A program made the translations under genes and the position numbers. From the NCBI RefSeq assembly GCF_009363655.1, contig NZ_CP045396.1, positions 1 through 23,734 on the forward strand: a stretch of 23,734 nucleotides of DNA. The letters are read 5' to 3'. The notes beneath the pieces were generated by a model. That model did no database searches. It saw only the letters and a list, made by a program, of their open reading frames with translations, and was not told the DNA's origin. Numbering within the stretch: the first letter of the stretch is position 1; each line of letters begins with the position of its first letter. This DNA is from Roseovarius sp. THAF27. Its GTDB lineage: Bacteria; Pseudomonadota; Alphaproteobacteria; Rhodobacterales; Rhodobacteraceae. Positions 1-8,355 of the stretch are shown here, in pieces.

Positions 1-2
1 AA

Positions 3-28
3 GGGCCCGGGCAGTAATGCCCGTTCCC
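3..28 (+). promoter_or_regulatory. Stem-loop upstream of dctQ (probable dctP-dctQ intergenic RNA hairpin)
   Basis: Positions 8-13 (CGGGCA) pair with 18-23 (TGCCCG) around a GTAA loop, a GNRA-type tetraloop. A 2x2 internal loop separates this stem from three further G-C pairs (3-5 with 26-28). No U-run follows, so it is not a standard terminator. If the window is a circular plasmid, the hairpin lies between dctP and dctQ. A hairpin there could stabilise the dctP transcript and lower permease expression relative to the binding protein; this role is inferred. Confidence 0.6.
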
Positions 29-54
29 AACAATTAAAAAAGGGAGGCGGGAGC

Positions 55-558
55 GTGCAGAAATTACTTTCATTAGTGGATGGAACATCAAAATACCTGT
101 CGTATTTGGCGACACTTGCGCTGATCGCGGGGATGATAGCCGCATGTTACGAAGTTTTTGCGCGTTATGTACTGTCCCAACCTACGATATGGACGGGAGA
201 ACTTGTGCAGATCTTGTTCGGCTCCATTTTTCTACTATGTGCGGCTGACAACCTGCGCACGGGTGGACATGTTGCCATCGACTTTATCAATAGCCTTTTG
301 TCGCGCCGGATGAATTTGATCCTTGCCGGAACTGTTAGTCTGGTTATCTGCATATACTCGGCTATCTTTCTTAAAGTTATTTGGAAGCGTGCCACTGACT
401 CCATTTTGATGTTGGAGACTTCGAACACGCCCTGGGATCCACCTGTATGGCCTTTGTCGTTTCTCTTGATCGTGGCGGTCGGAACGATGTTCTTGCAGGC
501 GTTAGCGTCGTTTATCCGAACCACACAGGGTAACGATCCCTCTCTACCACAAAAATAA
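55..558 (+). CDS. dctQ: TRAP transporter small permease (DctQ family)
   Basis: A 167-residue hydrophobic protein of the usual DctQ length, with about four membrane segments (roughly residues 15-35, 45-65, 88-108 and 130-150). DctQ is the small inner-membrane subunit of tripartite ATP-independent periplasmic transporters, which use an ion gradient and a periplasmic binding protein to import organic anions. The start is GTG at 55, preceded by a strong ribosome binding site (GGGAGG at 41-46). The large permease follows 29 bases later and completes the membrane complex. No binding-protein gene precedes it inside the window, but dctP lies at the opposite window end, so the two probably join in a circular molecule. 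Family assignment is firm; the substrate is unknown. Confidence 0.9.
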   Translation: MQKLLSLVDGTSKYLSYLATLALIAGMIAACYEVFARYVLSQPTIWTGELVQILFGSIFLLCAADNLRTGGHVAIDFINSLLSRRMNLILAGTVSLVICIYSAIFLKVIWKRATDSILMLETSNTPWDPPVWPLSFLLIVAVGTMFLQALASFIRTTQGNDPSLPQK

Positions 559-587
559 CTCTTATTGACTAAAAAGAGAAACCAATT

Positions 588-1895
588 ATGGACCCTGCGC
601 TCCTTACCGTTCTGCTTTTCCTATCGGTGATCATCGTGTTGTTTTTCAGCGTGCCAATTGCCTTTGGAGTTGGCATTGTCTCACTGGCTTTCGGCTATTT
701 TGTCTGGGGTCCTGCTTCGATCTTTATTCTGGGCAGTCAAGTTTACTCGGGGATGCAGAATACCTCTTTGGTTTCATTGCCGTTCTTTATGTTCATGGCA
801 TCGATACTTGTTCGAAGTGGTATTGCCGACGACCTTTATAGCGCAATGTATTTGATAATCGGCAAAGTTCGAGGCGGGTTGGCTATCGGGACAATTTTCG
901 TCTGCGCTGGAATCGGCTGCATGTCAGGCGTCAGCGCGGTTGGTGTGATTACTTCAACCAAGATAGCTTTGCCTGCGATGTTAAGCCGGAACTATGATGA
1001 GAAAATCGCGTTGGGTGTCATTATGGCTGGTGGGGCACTTGGCCAGCTTTTTCCTCCAAGCATTCTTGCAATCGTCTTTAGCGGGTTATCAGGCGTTTCA
1101 GTGGGTAAAATGTTTGCGGTAGGCTTATCGACCGGTGCCGTGATGGTATTCTTTCTCGTTGCCTATATAGTCGTTCGCTGCTGGTTGGATAAAAATCTGT
1201 GCCCTGCGGCTGATGACAGTATGATGGGACATATCGAACCAAAAGAACGTGTGCGTATCTATTTGCGGACTGTGCCATCCGTTTTGGTCGTTTTTGCAGT
1301 TTTGGGATCCTTGTTCGCAGGCATTGCCACACCGACAGAAGCGGCTGCGATCGGGGCCGCAGCAAGTATGATCATCGCATTGATTTTGGGCACCATCGAT
1401 CTGAAGCGTATTTTTGAAGCGGCGGTCGAGGCCGCCAAGCAAACGACAATGGTGTTGTGGATTGCCCTCAATTCATTGCTTCTGGTCTCTGTTTATTCAG
1501 GTATTGGTGGTGATGAGGTTGTGCGTGCCTTGATAGATAGCTTGGGAGTTTCACCGGGGGTCGTGATTGGGGTTATGCTTGCCACAATCTTTGTATTGGG
1601 ATTTTTCGTCGACCCTATCGGTATTCTGTTTTTGGTCATGCCGGTGTTTTTGCCCGTACTGACTGCGCTTGATGTTAATCTGGTTTGGATCGGTGCCCTC
1701 GTCATTCTGGTTTTGGAAACCGCGTATCTGACGCCACCATTCGGATATAACATATTTTTCCTGAAGTCAGTGGCACCGCCGTCCATTAGTTTGCGAACAA
1801 TTTACGCCGCAGCGCCGGCTTTCGTTTTGATGCAACTGGTGACCGTCGCGGCGTGTTTTACGATGCCTGGAATTGTTCTTTGGATCATTAACTAG
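588..1895 (+). CDS. dctM: TRAP transporter large permease (DctM family)
   Basis: A 435-residue, very hydrophobic protein of normal DctM length with about 11-13 predicted membrane segments. It carries typical family stretches such as GGALGQLFPPSI and ATPTEAAAIGA. DctM forms the ion-coupled translocation channel of the TRAP system and pairs with DctQ, whose gene ends 29 bases upstream. The ATG at 588 follows an AAGAGAA ribosome binding site. The GMC dehydrogenase gene starts 10 bases after the stop with its own AGGAGA site, so the three genes form one transcription unit. The substrate cannot be inferred from the permease. Confidence 0.95.
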   Translation: MDPALLTVLLFLSVIIVLFFSVPIAFGVGIVSLAFGYFVWGPASIFILGSQVYSGMQNTSLVSLPFFMFMASILVRSGIADDLYSAMYLIIGKVRGGLAIGTIFVCAGIGCMSGVSAVGVITSTKIALPAMLSRNYDEKIALGVIMAGGALGQLFPPSILAIVFSGLSGVSVGKMFAVGLSTGAVMVFFLVAYIVVRCWLDKNLCPAADDSMMGHIEPKERVRIYLRTVPSVLVVFAVLGSLFAGIATPTEAAAIGAAASMIIALILGTIDLKRIFEAAVEAAKQTTMVLWIALNSLLLVSVYSGIGGDEVVRALIDSLGVSPGVVIGVMLATIFVLGFFVDPIGILFLVMPVFLPVLTALDVNLVWIGALVILVLETAYLTPPFGYNIFFLKSVAPPSISLRTIYAAAPAFVLMQLVTVAACFTMPGIVLWIIN

Positions 1896-1905
1896 GAGAC
1901 AACGA

Positions 1906-3522
1906 ATGAAAGAAAGTGCAATTTACGATTATATAATCGTCGGCGCGGGCTCTTCCGGATGCGCTTTGGCGGAACGCCTAAGTCGAGATGCGACAGTACG
2001 TGTGGCGCTGATCGAAGCGGGAAAGAGTGATAAATCCTTGCTCATCAGGATGCCTGCCGGGGTACGACTGCTCTATAATGGCGCGGCCTATAACTGGAAA
2101 TTCTCGACCACGGCCCAGCCTGAGCTTGAGGCACGCAAAATTTATATACCGCGTGGCAAGGTGATCGGAGGATCGTCTTCCATCAATTCTATGATTGCTA
2201 TCAAGGGTGCCCGTAGCGATTATGATAAATGGGCGGCTGTCTCCTCTCCTGAGTGGGGCCCCGAAAACATGTATCGGGTTTTGCGTGAAATCGAAGATTG
2301 TAGCGCTCTACCCCTAGAGTGCCGTAACGGGCGCGGACAGGATGGGCCAATAAAGCTATCGCGGCGATTGACCGGCCATACCTTGTCCGAGGCCTATATT
2401 GAGGCTTGTGAGCAAGCGGGCATTGGGCAAAACGATGAAGGGTTCAACGGCGAAAATCAGGCGGGTGCTGGTTACTTTGATGTGAACATCGCGTATGGCA
2501 AACGCCATGGCGCGTCAATGTTCCTTAAGAAAGCGAGTGGTCGGAGCAACTTGACCGTTCTGTCCGGATTGCCAGTACGGCGGGTCCACCTAGAGAATGG
2601 TGCAGCTTGTGGTGTTGTAGTTAAAAAAGGCTCTGATGAAGTACTGCTCCGTGCCGATAGCGAAGTAATCTTAAGCGCGGGGTCAATTGGCACACCGCAG
2701 CTTTTGATGTTGTCCGGAATTGGGCCTTCGACGCATTTGCGCGAAACGGGGATAACCCCCATCATTGATGCTCCTGAGGTTGGTCAGAACCTGCGTGACC
2801 ATCTGGATTGTTCAATACGTTGGGCGACGCAGGGCGTTGACACTTATACCAAATATTTTCGACCCTACGAGGGCCTTTGCCACAGCGCCCTAGCCGGCGC
2901 GCAATATCTTCTCAAAGGTACGGGAAGTGCTGCGACACAAGGGATTGAGGCGGGTGCCTTTTGGGGGACCGATCGTCCTGACCAAGCTGAATTTCAAACT
3001 CATCTTGTCTTGGCGTTAAAGTGGCCGCCGAAAGGAGAACAACATCCAAAGAACGGTTTTGCTTTGCGTGTTTGCCAGCTCAAACCACAAAGTGTTGGCG
3101 AAATCAGGCTAGCCTCCGCCGATCCGAATGATGCTCCGTTTATCGATCCGCGGTTTTTGTCCCATTCGAAGGATCTTGATATGCTGGCTGATGGCGTTAC
3201 CCGTATGGTGGATGTCGTCGAAAGTGGAGCCATGCGGACATATCTAGATAAGGCGATTGATAAAGATGCATTAAGCACCGATCCCGAGGTGGTGCGTCGC
3301 TGGATCAGAAAAACCGCGGAAACCGTCTATCACCCCGTTGGCACATGTCGCATGGGTAACGATGATAGCTCTGTGGTTGATAGCGCCCTGCGGGTACGCG
3401 GCGTAGAAAACCTGCGTGTCGTGGATGCGTCGATCATGCCAACAATCCTGAGCGGAAATACCAATCTGAGCTGCATGGCTATTGGTTTGATTGCTGGCGA
3501 GACAATTCAGGCCAGTAGTTAA
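1906..3522 (+). CDS. GMC-family FAD-dependent alcohol dehydrogenase
   Basis: A 538-residue glucose-methanol-choline oxidoreductase, similar in length and layout to choline-, alkanol- and polyethylene-glycol-dehydrogenase-like enzymes. The N-terminus has the FAD-binding GAGSSG (residues 13-18) in a beta-alpha-beta fold. A GMC signature GGSSSINSM lies at about 88-96, a second one (GSIGTPQLLMLSGIGP) in the middle, and the C-terminus has YHPVGTCRMG with the presumed catalytic His476, followed by SGNTNLS. It should oxidise a primary alcohol to an aldehyde and pass electrons to a quinone or other acceptor. The start at 1906 is preferred over an upstream in-frame ATG at 1873 because AGGAGA (1894-1899) precedes it and the longer form would overlap dctM. 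The product would suit the aldehyde dehydrogenase at 21169. The exact substrate is unknown. Confidence 0.9.
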   Translation: MKESAIYDYIIVGAGSSGCALAERLSRDATVRVALIEAGKSDKSLLIRMPAGVRLLYNGAAYNWKFSTTAQPELEARKIYIPRGKVIGGSSSINSMIAIKGARSDYDKWAAVSSPEWGPENMYRVLREIEDCSALPLECRNGRGQDGPIKLSRRLTGHTLSEAYIEACEQAGIGQNDEGFNGENQAGAGYFDVNIAYGKRHGASMFLKKASGRSNLTVLSGLPVRRVHLENGAACGVVVKKGSDEVLLRADSEVILSAGSIGTPQLLMLSGIGPSTHLRETGITPIIDAPEVGQNLRDHLDCSIRWATQGVDTYTKYFRPYEGLCHSALAGAQYLLKGTGSAATQGIEAGAFWGTDRPDQAEFQTHLVLALKWPPKGEQHPKNGFALRVCQLKPQSVGEIRLASADPNDAPFIDPRFLSHSKDLDMLADGVTRMVDVVESGAMRTYLDKAIDKDALSTDPEVVRRWIRKTAETVYHPVGTCRMGNDDSSVVDSALRVRGVENLRVVDASIMPTILSGNTNLSCMAIGLIAGETIQASS

Positions 3523-3548
3523 CAGGAAGCTCCCCGGATTTTGACCGC

Positions 3549-3585
3549 CTACAACAGGTAGGGCACTCTAAATCTCCTGTTGTAG
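3549..3585. terminator. Possible weak bidirectional terminator between converging genes
   Basis: CTACAACAGG (3549-3558) and CCTGTTGTAG (3576-3585) form a perfect 10-bp inverted repeat with a 17-base loop between the stop codons of the GMC gene and the convergent LysR gene. The right arm lies inside the last LysR codons. There is no good T-tract on either side and the loop is long, so the terminator role is uncertain. Confidence 0.3.
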
Positions 3586-4446
3586 CCAAGACATGAAGGT
3601 AGGGAACAACGGATGGGTTTCAGTCGCTTTCGGTCGGATTACAGAAAAGGGGCAAACGATTGCTTTGTTATCGCTGAATGCATGGGCAAGGCGGTTTGAC
3701 GAGAATTCACGGTCCAGAAGGGCTTCGATTCCGATAGCTATTCCAAGTCCGCTCATGGCTGCTTCGTACATCATCGACGCGTTTTCAAACCATTGACCAC
3801 GCTTTGTATCAACATGAATGCCATTTGCATTTGACCATCTTTCCCAATCTTTGGGCCGGGTTTCGCAATGTAAAAGTGCATTTTGCCAATCGGCAACATC
3901 GCTGATCAACGTATTAGGCGGGAGATAATCCGGCCGACATACCGGAACCAAATTCGTCTCAAACAACCGCGACGAAATATATCTTTGATCCTCTAAACTA
4001 TCTGAAAGTATTGCGAGGTCGATGCCCATCTGTTCGAAATGAATCTCATGACTAAGAGTGGTGACAATCCGAAGTTGCGCGCCTGGATGAGATTGCAAAT
4101 ACCGTGACCAGCGGGGGACTAGCCAGCTGACGATGAAGCTGGGGTAGGCGCATATAACAAGGGGTCGATCGGCATTTTTTCCGACCAGATTATGTGTGGC
4201 CAAACTAATTTCATCAAAGACGTCGGCTAGACTATCAGCGTAATTCCGTCCTTCGTGGGTTAAGGATATCTGTCGGTGCATCCGGTGAAAAAGGCTGCAC
4301 CCCAAATAATCCTCAAGCGATTTAATCGAACGACTCACCGCTGCGGGCGTCACACTCAGCTCATTAGCAGCACTGACAAAACTTCCTGTTTGCGCTGCCA
4401 TGACGAAAGTACGCAGTGCATTTAGTGGTGGTAATTTAGGATCCAT
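3568..4446 (-). CDS. LysR-family transcriptional regulator (GcvA-like)
   Basis: A 292-residue protein of normal LysR length. The N-terminal winged helix-turn-helix (residues about 8-65) includes LNALRTFVMAAQTGSF and VTPAAVSRSIKSLEDYLG, which resembles the GcvA branch. The remainder fits the periplasmic-binding-like effector domain. The gene is divergent from the FAD oxidase and CoA-transferase operon across a 141-base intergenic region that holds a clear T-N11-A palindrome. This is the classic arrangement in which a LysR protein represses itself and activates the divergent operon with a pathway metabolite as inducer. Its 3' end converges on the GMC gene, so it might also influence the transporter operon. 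The inducer is unknown. Confidence 0.92.
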   Translation of the reverse strand: MDPKLPPLNALRTFVMAAQTGSFVSAANELSVTPAAVSRSIKSLEDYLGCSLFHRMHRQISLTHEGRNYADSLADVFDEISLATHNLVGKNADRPLVICAYPSFIVSWLVPRWSRYLQSHPGAQLRIVTTLSHEIHFEQMGIDLAILSDSLEDQRYISSRLFETNLVPVCRPDYLPPNTLISDVADWQNALLHCETRPKDWERWSNANGIHVDTKRGQWFENASMMYEAAMSGLGIAIGIEALLDREFSSNRLAHAFSDNKAIVCPFSVIRPKATETHPLFPTFMSWLQQEI

Positions 4447-4481
4447 CGACGCAACCTAGGACAATAAAAACTCAGCCAAAG

Positions 4482-4517
4482 ACTAAGAATAACTTAGTTG
4501 CAAGTCAACGAACTAAG
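4482..4517. promoter_or_regulatory. LysR-type operator between the regulator and the oxidase operon
   Basis: ACTAAG (4482-4487), a 5-base spacer and CTTAGT (4493-4498) form a perfect inverted repeat that contains a T-N11-A LysR box (T4484, A4496). A third half-site, ACTAAG at 4512-4517, lies 30 bases from the first. A dyad plus an offset activation half-site is typical of LysR-controlled divergent promoters. The binding protein is inferred to be the adjacent LysR regulator. Confidence 0.6.
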
Positions 4518-4587
4518 CTGAAATATTAAATTCAGTGCAGCATTAATGGACAAATTGTATGTCAAAAAAATCCTTAAGGGGACAGCT

Positions 4588-6195
4588 ATGACCGAGAGAC
4601 GTAGAAAATTCTATGCTTGGGGCTTTGAGGATCAAAGCGCCACACCCGAAGAGATGAAGCCGGTACTGGATACTTGGCACCGTACCTTCGAGGTTGATGC
4701 ATTCGACGTAAAGCCCGCACCAACGCTTGATACCATCGATATGCCAGAGAGCAGAATTACCCATTTTCCAGAGGCAATCAAAGATATTTGCCGCACAGAT
4801 CGGTATGAGCGTGCGTTGCATAGCTACGGTCGGTCATTTCTTGACAGCGCCAAGATGTTTCGCGGGGATTTCCGCAATGCCCCAGATGTGGTTGCTTATC
4901 CGCGTAATGAAGAGGATGTACGCGCGCTAATCGATTGGGCGGGTGACATTGGTGCGGCGGTTATTCCTTTTGGCGGCGGATCGAGTGTCGTCGGCGGTGT
5001 GAATCCTGAAATCAACGGAACCTATGCCGGTGTGGTGACCATCGACATGTGGTACTTGAACAAGATTTTGGAATTCGACCCAGTGTCGCGTTCTGCGCGT
5101 GTCCAGGCGGGGGTGTATGGACCCGACCTAGAAACACAGCTAAAAACCCATAACGTCACTTTGCGTCACTATCCCCAAAGCTTTGAGCTTTCGACCCTGG
5201 GCGGCTGGATCGCAACCCGGGCTGCCGGTCACTACGCGACACACGGCACCTACATCGACGATTATGTCGAAAATATCCGCATGGTTTCGCCAAGCGGCAT
5301 CAGCGAAAGCCGCCGTTTGCCCGCCTCTGGCGCTGGTCCGTCGCCCGACCGTTATGTGATGGGCACAGAAGGATCCGTTGGAATCATCACCGAAGCTTGG
5401 ATCAGAGTCTTGTCCCGGATCAAGCACAAGGCCAGCAAGACGGTGACTTTCGCCGAATACGATCAAGGTGTCGAAGCGGTGCGTGCGATATCGCAAGCTG
5501 GTCTTTACCCAGCAAACTGCCGCCTGATTGACGCGCTTGAAGCCAAGTTGACCGGAGCATTCGATGGTAGCCGGCCAATCTTGGTGTTGGGGTATGAAAG
5601 CTCACACTATCCGGTGGATCACTTGATGGACCTTACCGTCGAGCTGTGCCGAGAGTTCGGAGGCACACCGGTTGATGAGGCCGAACAGGGACGCAACAGC
5701 GTGGCTGGTCAATGGCGCAATGCCTTCATTCGCGGCCCATATTATCGTGAGCATATGACTTCGCGCGGAATATGTCGTGAGACCTTTGAAACGGCTGTGT
5801 GCTGGAACAATTTCAAAGAACTGCACAGCTCGGTCATCGAGACAGTGAATGCAGCGATCAAGCGGGTGACCGGTCGGGCGGGCACCGTCACTTGTCGCTT
5901 TACCCACGTCTATCCCAATGGCCCCGCGCCGTACTTCACGTTCCATTGCCTTCCAGACCGTGAGCGAATGGGCGAGCAGTGTATGGAAATTAAAATCGCC
6001 GCCTATGATGCTGTGATGAAGGCAGGGGGCACGATCACCCACCACCATGCCGTTGGCAGACTGCACATGCCTTGGTATGAAAAACAGCGCCCGGCGCCAA
6101 TCGGCGCTGCATTCACTGCGGCAAAGAAATCACTTGATCCCAAGTCAATTATGAACCCCGGGGTGATCATCTCTGAACAGAGGGGAAACCCATGA
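4588..6195 (+). CDS. FAD-binding oxidase, alkyldihydroxyacetonephosphate-synthase-like (VAO/PCMH fold)
   Basis: A 535-residue flavoprotein. The FAD-binding domain holds PFGGGSSVVGG (residues 127-137) and SFELSTLGGWIATRAAG (about 198-214), both characteristic of the AGPS branch of the vanillyl-alcohol-oxidase fold. The C-terminus holds a His triplet (485-487, THHHAVG), as in AGPS-type active sites, and a conserved HVYPNGPAPY stretch. Bacterial members near catabolic genes usually oxidise 2-hydroxy acids or related compounds rather than making ether lipids, so AGPS activity should not be assumed. The ATG at 4588 is chosen because AAGGGGA precedes it; an in-frame ATG at 4546 lacks such a site. 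Its stop overlaps the next start (ATGA), so it is translationally coupled to the CoA-transferase. Confidence 0.85.
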   Translation: MTERRRKFYAWGFEDQSATPEEMKPVLDTWHRTFEVDAFDVKPAPTLDTIDMPESRITHFPEAIKDICRTDRYERALHSYGRSFLDSAKMFRGDFRNAPDVVAYPRNEEDVRALIDWAGDIGAAVIPFGGGSSVVGGVNPEINGTYAGVVTIDMWYLNKILEFDPVSRSARVQAGVYGPDLETQLKTHNVTLRHYPQSFELSTLGGWIATRAAGHYATHGTYIDDYVENIRMVSPSGISESRRLPASGAGPSPDRYVMGTEGSVGIITEAWIRVLSRIKHKASKTVTFAEYDQGVEAVRAISQAGLYPANCRLIDALEAKLTGAFDGSRPILVLGYESSHYPVDHLMDLTVELCREFGGTPVDEAEQGRNSVAGQWRNAFIRGPYYREHMTSRGICRETFETAVCWNNFKELHSSVIETVNAAIKRVTGRAGTVTCRFTHVYPNGPAPYFTFHCLPDRERMGEQCMEIKIAAYDAVMKAGGTITHHHAVGRLHMPWYEKQRPAPIGAAFTAAKKSLDPKSIMNPGVIISEQRGNP

Positions 6196-7409
6196 CTTTG
6201 CCGCTTGACGGCCTGCGGGTTCTTGATCTCTCGCGCATTCTTGCAGGGCCAAGTTGCACGCAGACCTTGGGCGATTTGGGGGCGGATGTCGTCAAAATTG
6301 AAAGGCCAGGCATCGGTGATGACATTCGCGGATGGGGCCCACCCTTCCTGAAGGATCGGGATGGAAACGACACCCGCGAAAGTGCTTATTTCATGTCCAC
6401 AAACCGTAACAAGCGGTCTTTGACAGTTGATATAGGATCAGACGATGGCCTTGAAATCATCCATGATCTTATCGATAAAAGCGATGTTCTGGTCGAGAAT
6501 TTCAAGGTTGGTGATCTCAAGCGTCGTGGACTGGATTGGGGGTCGGTCCACGCACGCAACCCACGTCTTGTTTATTGCTCGATCACGGGTTTTGGACAGA
6601 CTGGTCCCTATGCCGAGCGGCCCGGCTACGATTTCGTCGTTCAGGGCATGGGTGGCCTGATGAGCATTACCGGAGAGGCCGCGGGACAGCCTATGAAGGT
6701 AGGGGTGCCGATCTCGGACATCATGTCAGGGATGTATGCGGCAGTATCTATCTTGGCCGCGCTCCGTGAACGCGACCAAACCGGTGTCGGGCGGCACATT
6801 GACATTTCGTTGCTCGATTGTCAGGCTGCGTGGTTATACAATCAGGCGTCCAACTACCTTGTCGGTGGTGTTCATCCGGGGCGTTTGGGCAATGCCCATC
6901 CAAACATCGTTCCGTATGAGACCTTCGCCACCGCTGACGGCCACATAAATCTAGCCGTGGGTAACGATGGTCAGTACCGACGCCTTTGTCAGGCCATCGG
7001 ACGGCCCAATCTGGCCGATGATCCGCGCTTTGTCACCAACACCCTTCGGCTAACCAATCGTGACGCCGCTTTGATCGAGATTCGTGCAGAATTGGCCAAA
7101 AAACCTTCAGCCCAATGGCTTACAGATTTGCAGGCGGCCGGGATACCTTGCGGACCGATCAACACCATCCCCGAAGTGTTCGACGACCCCCACATCCAGG
7201 CGCGGGGTATAGTTCAAGAGATTAACCACAGCGCTGCGCCAAATGTGAAAGCAAAGGTAATGCGCACACCGATCCGCATGGAAGGCCATGAGTTTGGTGT
7301 TCGCCTGCCGCCGCCAATGCTGGGCGAGCATACGGACGAAATCCTGTCCAAAATGCTTAACTATGACCCCAAAAAAATTACAGATCTGCGTGAGAAAGGC
7401 ACTATATGA
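6192..7409 (+). CDS. CaiB/BaiF family (family III) CoA-transferase
   Basis: A 405-residue protein of typical family III length. It starts with LDGLRVLDLSRILAGPSCTQ and carries the conserved GADVVKIERPG. The catalytic Asp is most likely Asp147 in PGYDFVVQGMGG. Family III enzymes move CoA between acyl-CoA and free carboxylic acids through an aspartyl-CoA thioester. The gene overlaps the FAD oxidase by ATGA, so the two probably act in sequence: oxidation of an acid, then CoA activation of the same or the resulting acid. Its own stop overlaps a further ATG that opens only a 15-codon frame, suggesting that a third operon gene was lost. The acyl donor and acceptor are unknown. Confidence 0.92.
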   Translation: MTLPLDGLRVLDLSRILAGPSCTQTLGDLGADVVKIERPGIGDDIRGWGPPFLKDRDGNDTRESAYFMSTNRNKRSLTVDIGSDDGLEIIHDLIDKSDVLVENFKVGDLKRRGLDWGSVHARNPRLVYCSITGFGQTGPYAERPGYDFVVQGMGGLMSITGEAAGQPMKVGVPISDIMSGMYAAVSILAALRERDQTGVGRHIDISLLDCQAAWLYNQASNYLVGGVHPGRLGNAHPNIVPYETFATADGHINLAVGNDGQYRRLCQAIGRPNLADDPRFVTNTLRLTNRDAALIEIRAELAKKPSAQWLTDLQAAGIPCGPINTIPEVFDDPHIQARGIVQEINHSAAPNVKAKVMRTPIRMEGHEFGVRLPPPMLGEHTDEILSKMLNYDPKKITDLREKGTI

Positions 7410-7453
7410 GTGGCGCTGCTGTACCTCTTCCCGGACGCTTTGGGATACTTTGA
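7406..7453 (+). pseudogene. Truncated start of a lost third operon gene
   Basis: The CaiB stop codon overlaps an ATG at 7406 in the ATGA arrangement used between the two preceding genes. This frame reads MSGAAVPLPGRFGIL and then stops at 7451-7453. The coupling suggests that the operon once continued and was cut by a deletion or insertion just downstream. The original product is not recognised, and chance overlap remains possible. Confidence 0.35.
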
Positions 7454-7785
7454 TCGATCGCTTTAATTGTTGGGTTTGGTGATGCAAGATCGCAAAACTC
7501 GATTCCGATTGACAACGATCAACGCAGCGAAATTTGGTTGCATCTGCAGGGATTACTCGTGCGCAGTTGAAAAAAACAAGTTCACAACTGTCTCCAAAGC
7601 CCTTTTAGATGAAATCGTTGACGCGTTCTAAGATAAATCCAGCCTGACGCTGGACCAAATGGGAGGAAAGTTGATGAGGTTAAAATTTGAACTGACTGTG
7701 GGCACAACGCTCTTAGGGTCAGGATTCATCAGAAAAACTCAGTTTGAGTCCATGGGCGATCCGGTACAGCGTAGGAGATGCAACA
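7454..7785. other. Gene-poor stretch with small uncertain frames
   Basis: About 330 bases without a clear gene. A 49-codon frame runs from ATG 7482 to the stop at 7629-7631; it matches no family I recognise and lacks a strong ribosome binding site. At 7674 an ATG preceded by GGGAGGAAAG opens a frame beginning MRLKFELTVGTTLLGSGF, which looks like the first part of a signal peptide, but it then runs antigenically unrelated sequence into another frame of the carbonic anhydrase gene. It may be the remnant of a deleted secreted-protein gene. No terminator hairpin was seen. Confidence 0.3.
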
Positions 7786-8355
7786 ATGACCACACATTTA
7801 TTCACTTTGGACAACATCGGCCCGCGTGGCCCCACCACGGGCGAAGCCTTCGTCGCGCCCACGGCTGTGCTAATCGGCGATGTGCAGATCGAGGCCGACG
7901 TTAGCATCTGGTTTGGTGCCATCCTGCGCGCCGACGATGCCACTATCTATTTGGGCACAGGGTCGAATGTTCAGGACAACTGCGTGCTGCATGTCGATCC
8001 CGGCTTCCCCATCCATATTGGTGTCAACTGCACCATCGGGCATCGCGCGATGATCCACGGCTGCACCATCGGTGACGGCACGTTGATAGGCATGGGCGCG
8101 ACCATCCTCAATGGTGCCAAGATTGGCAAAAACTGCCTAATTGGCGCAGGCGCGCTGGTCACCGAAGGCAAAGAGATCCCCGACAACACTCTGGTCGTTG
8201 GAAGCCCTGGCCGCGCGGTTCGTAAGATCGATGCAGATGGTGTGGCTGATTTGGAAAAAGCTGCGGAACTTTATCGTCTCCGCTGGCGCCGCTTTGCTGG
8301 GGGGCTCCAATCCGCCACCCTGCCCGTCGGCATCACCACCTTGAAAGGTCTTTGA
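7786..8355 (+). CDS. Gamma-class carbonic anhydrase family protein
   Basis: A 189-residue left-handed beta-helix protein built from hexapeptide repeats, of usual family length. The gamma-carbonic-anhydrase residues are present: Arg48 and Asp50 (ILRADD), Gln63 (NVQDNCVLH), and zinc-ligand candidates His69, His86 and His91 (GHRAMIHGC). Relatives include YrdA and the CaiE/PaaY proteins, which often sit beside CoA-ester catabolic genes; some hydrolyse thioesters and many have no proven carbonic anhydrase activity. The start at 7786 follows TAGGAGA (7772-7778); the longer in-frame start at 7744 lacks a site. The gene is 376 bases downstream of the CoA-transferase and is followed by decayed DNA, so it may be the surviving tail of the catabolic operon. 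Confidence 0.88.
   Translation: MTTHLFTLDNIGPRGPTTGEAFVAPTAVLIGDVQIEADVSIWFGAILRADDATIYLGTGSNVQDNCVLHVDPGFPIHIGVNCTIGHRAMIHGCTIGDGTLIGMGATILNGAKIGKNCLIGAGALVTEGKEIPDNTLVVGSPGRAVRKIDADGVADLEKAAELYRLRWRRFAGGLQSATLPVGITTLKGL

Noticed and set aside
5140..6066. Minus-strand frames opposite the FAD oxidase
   Set aside because: They are shadows of a well-supported gene and lack ribosome binding sites and domains.
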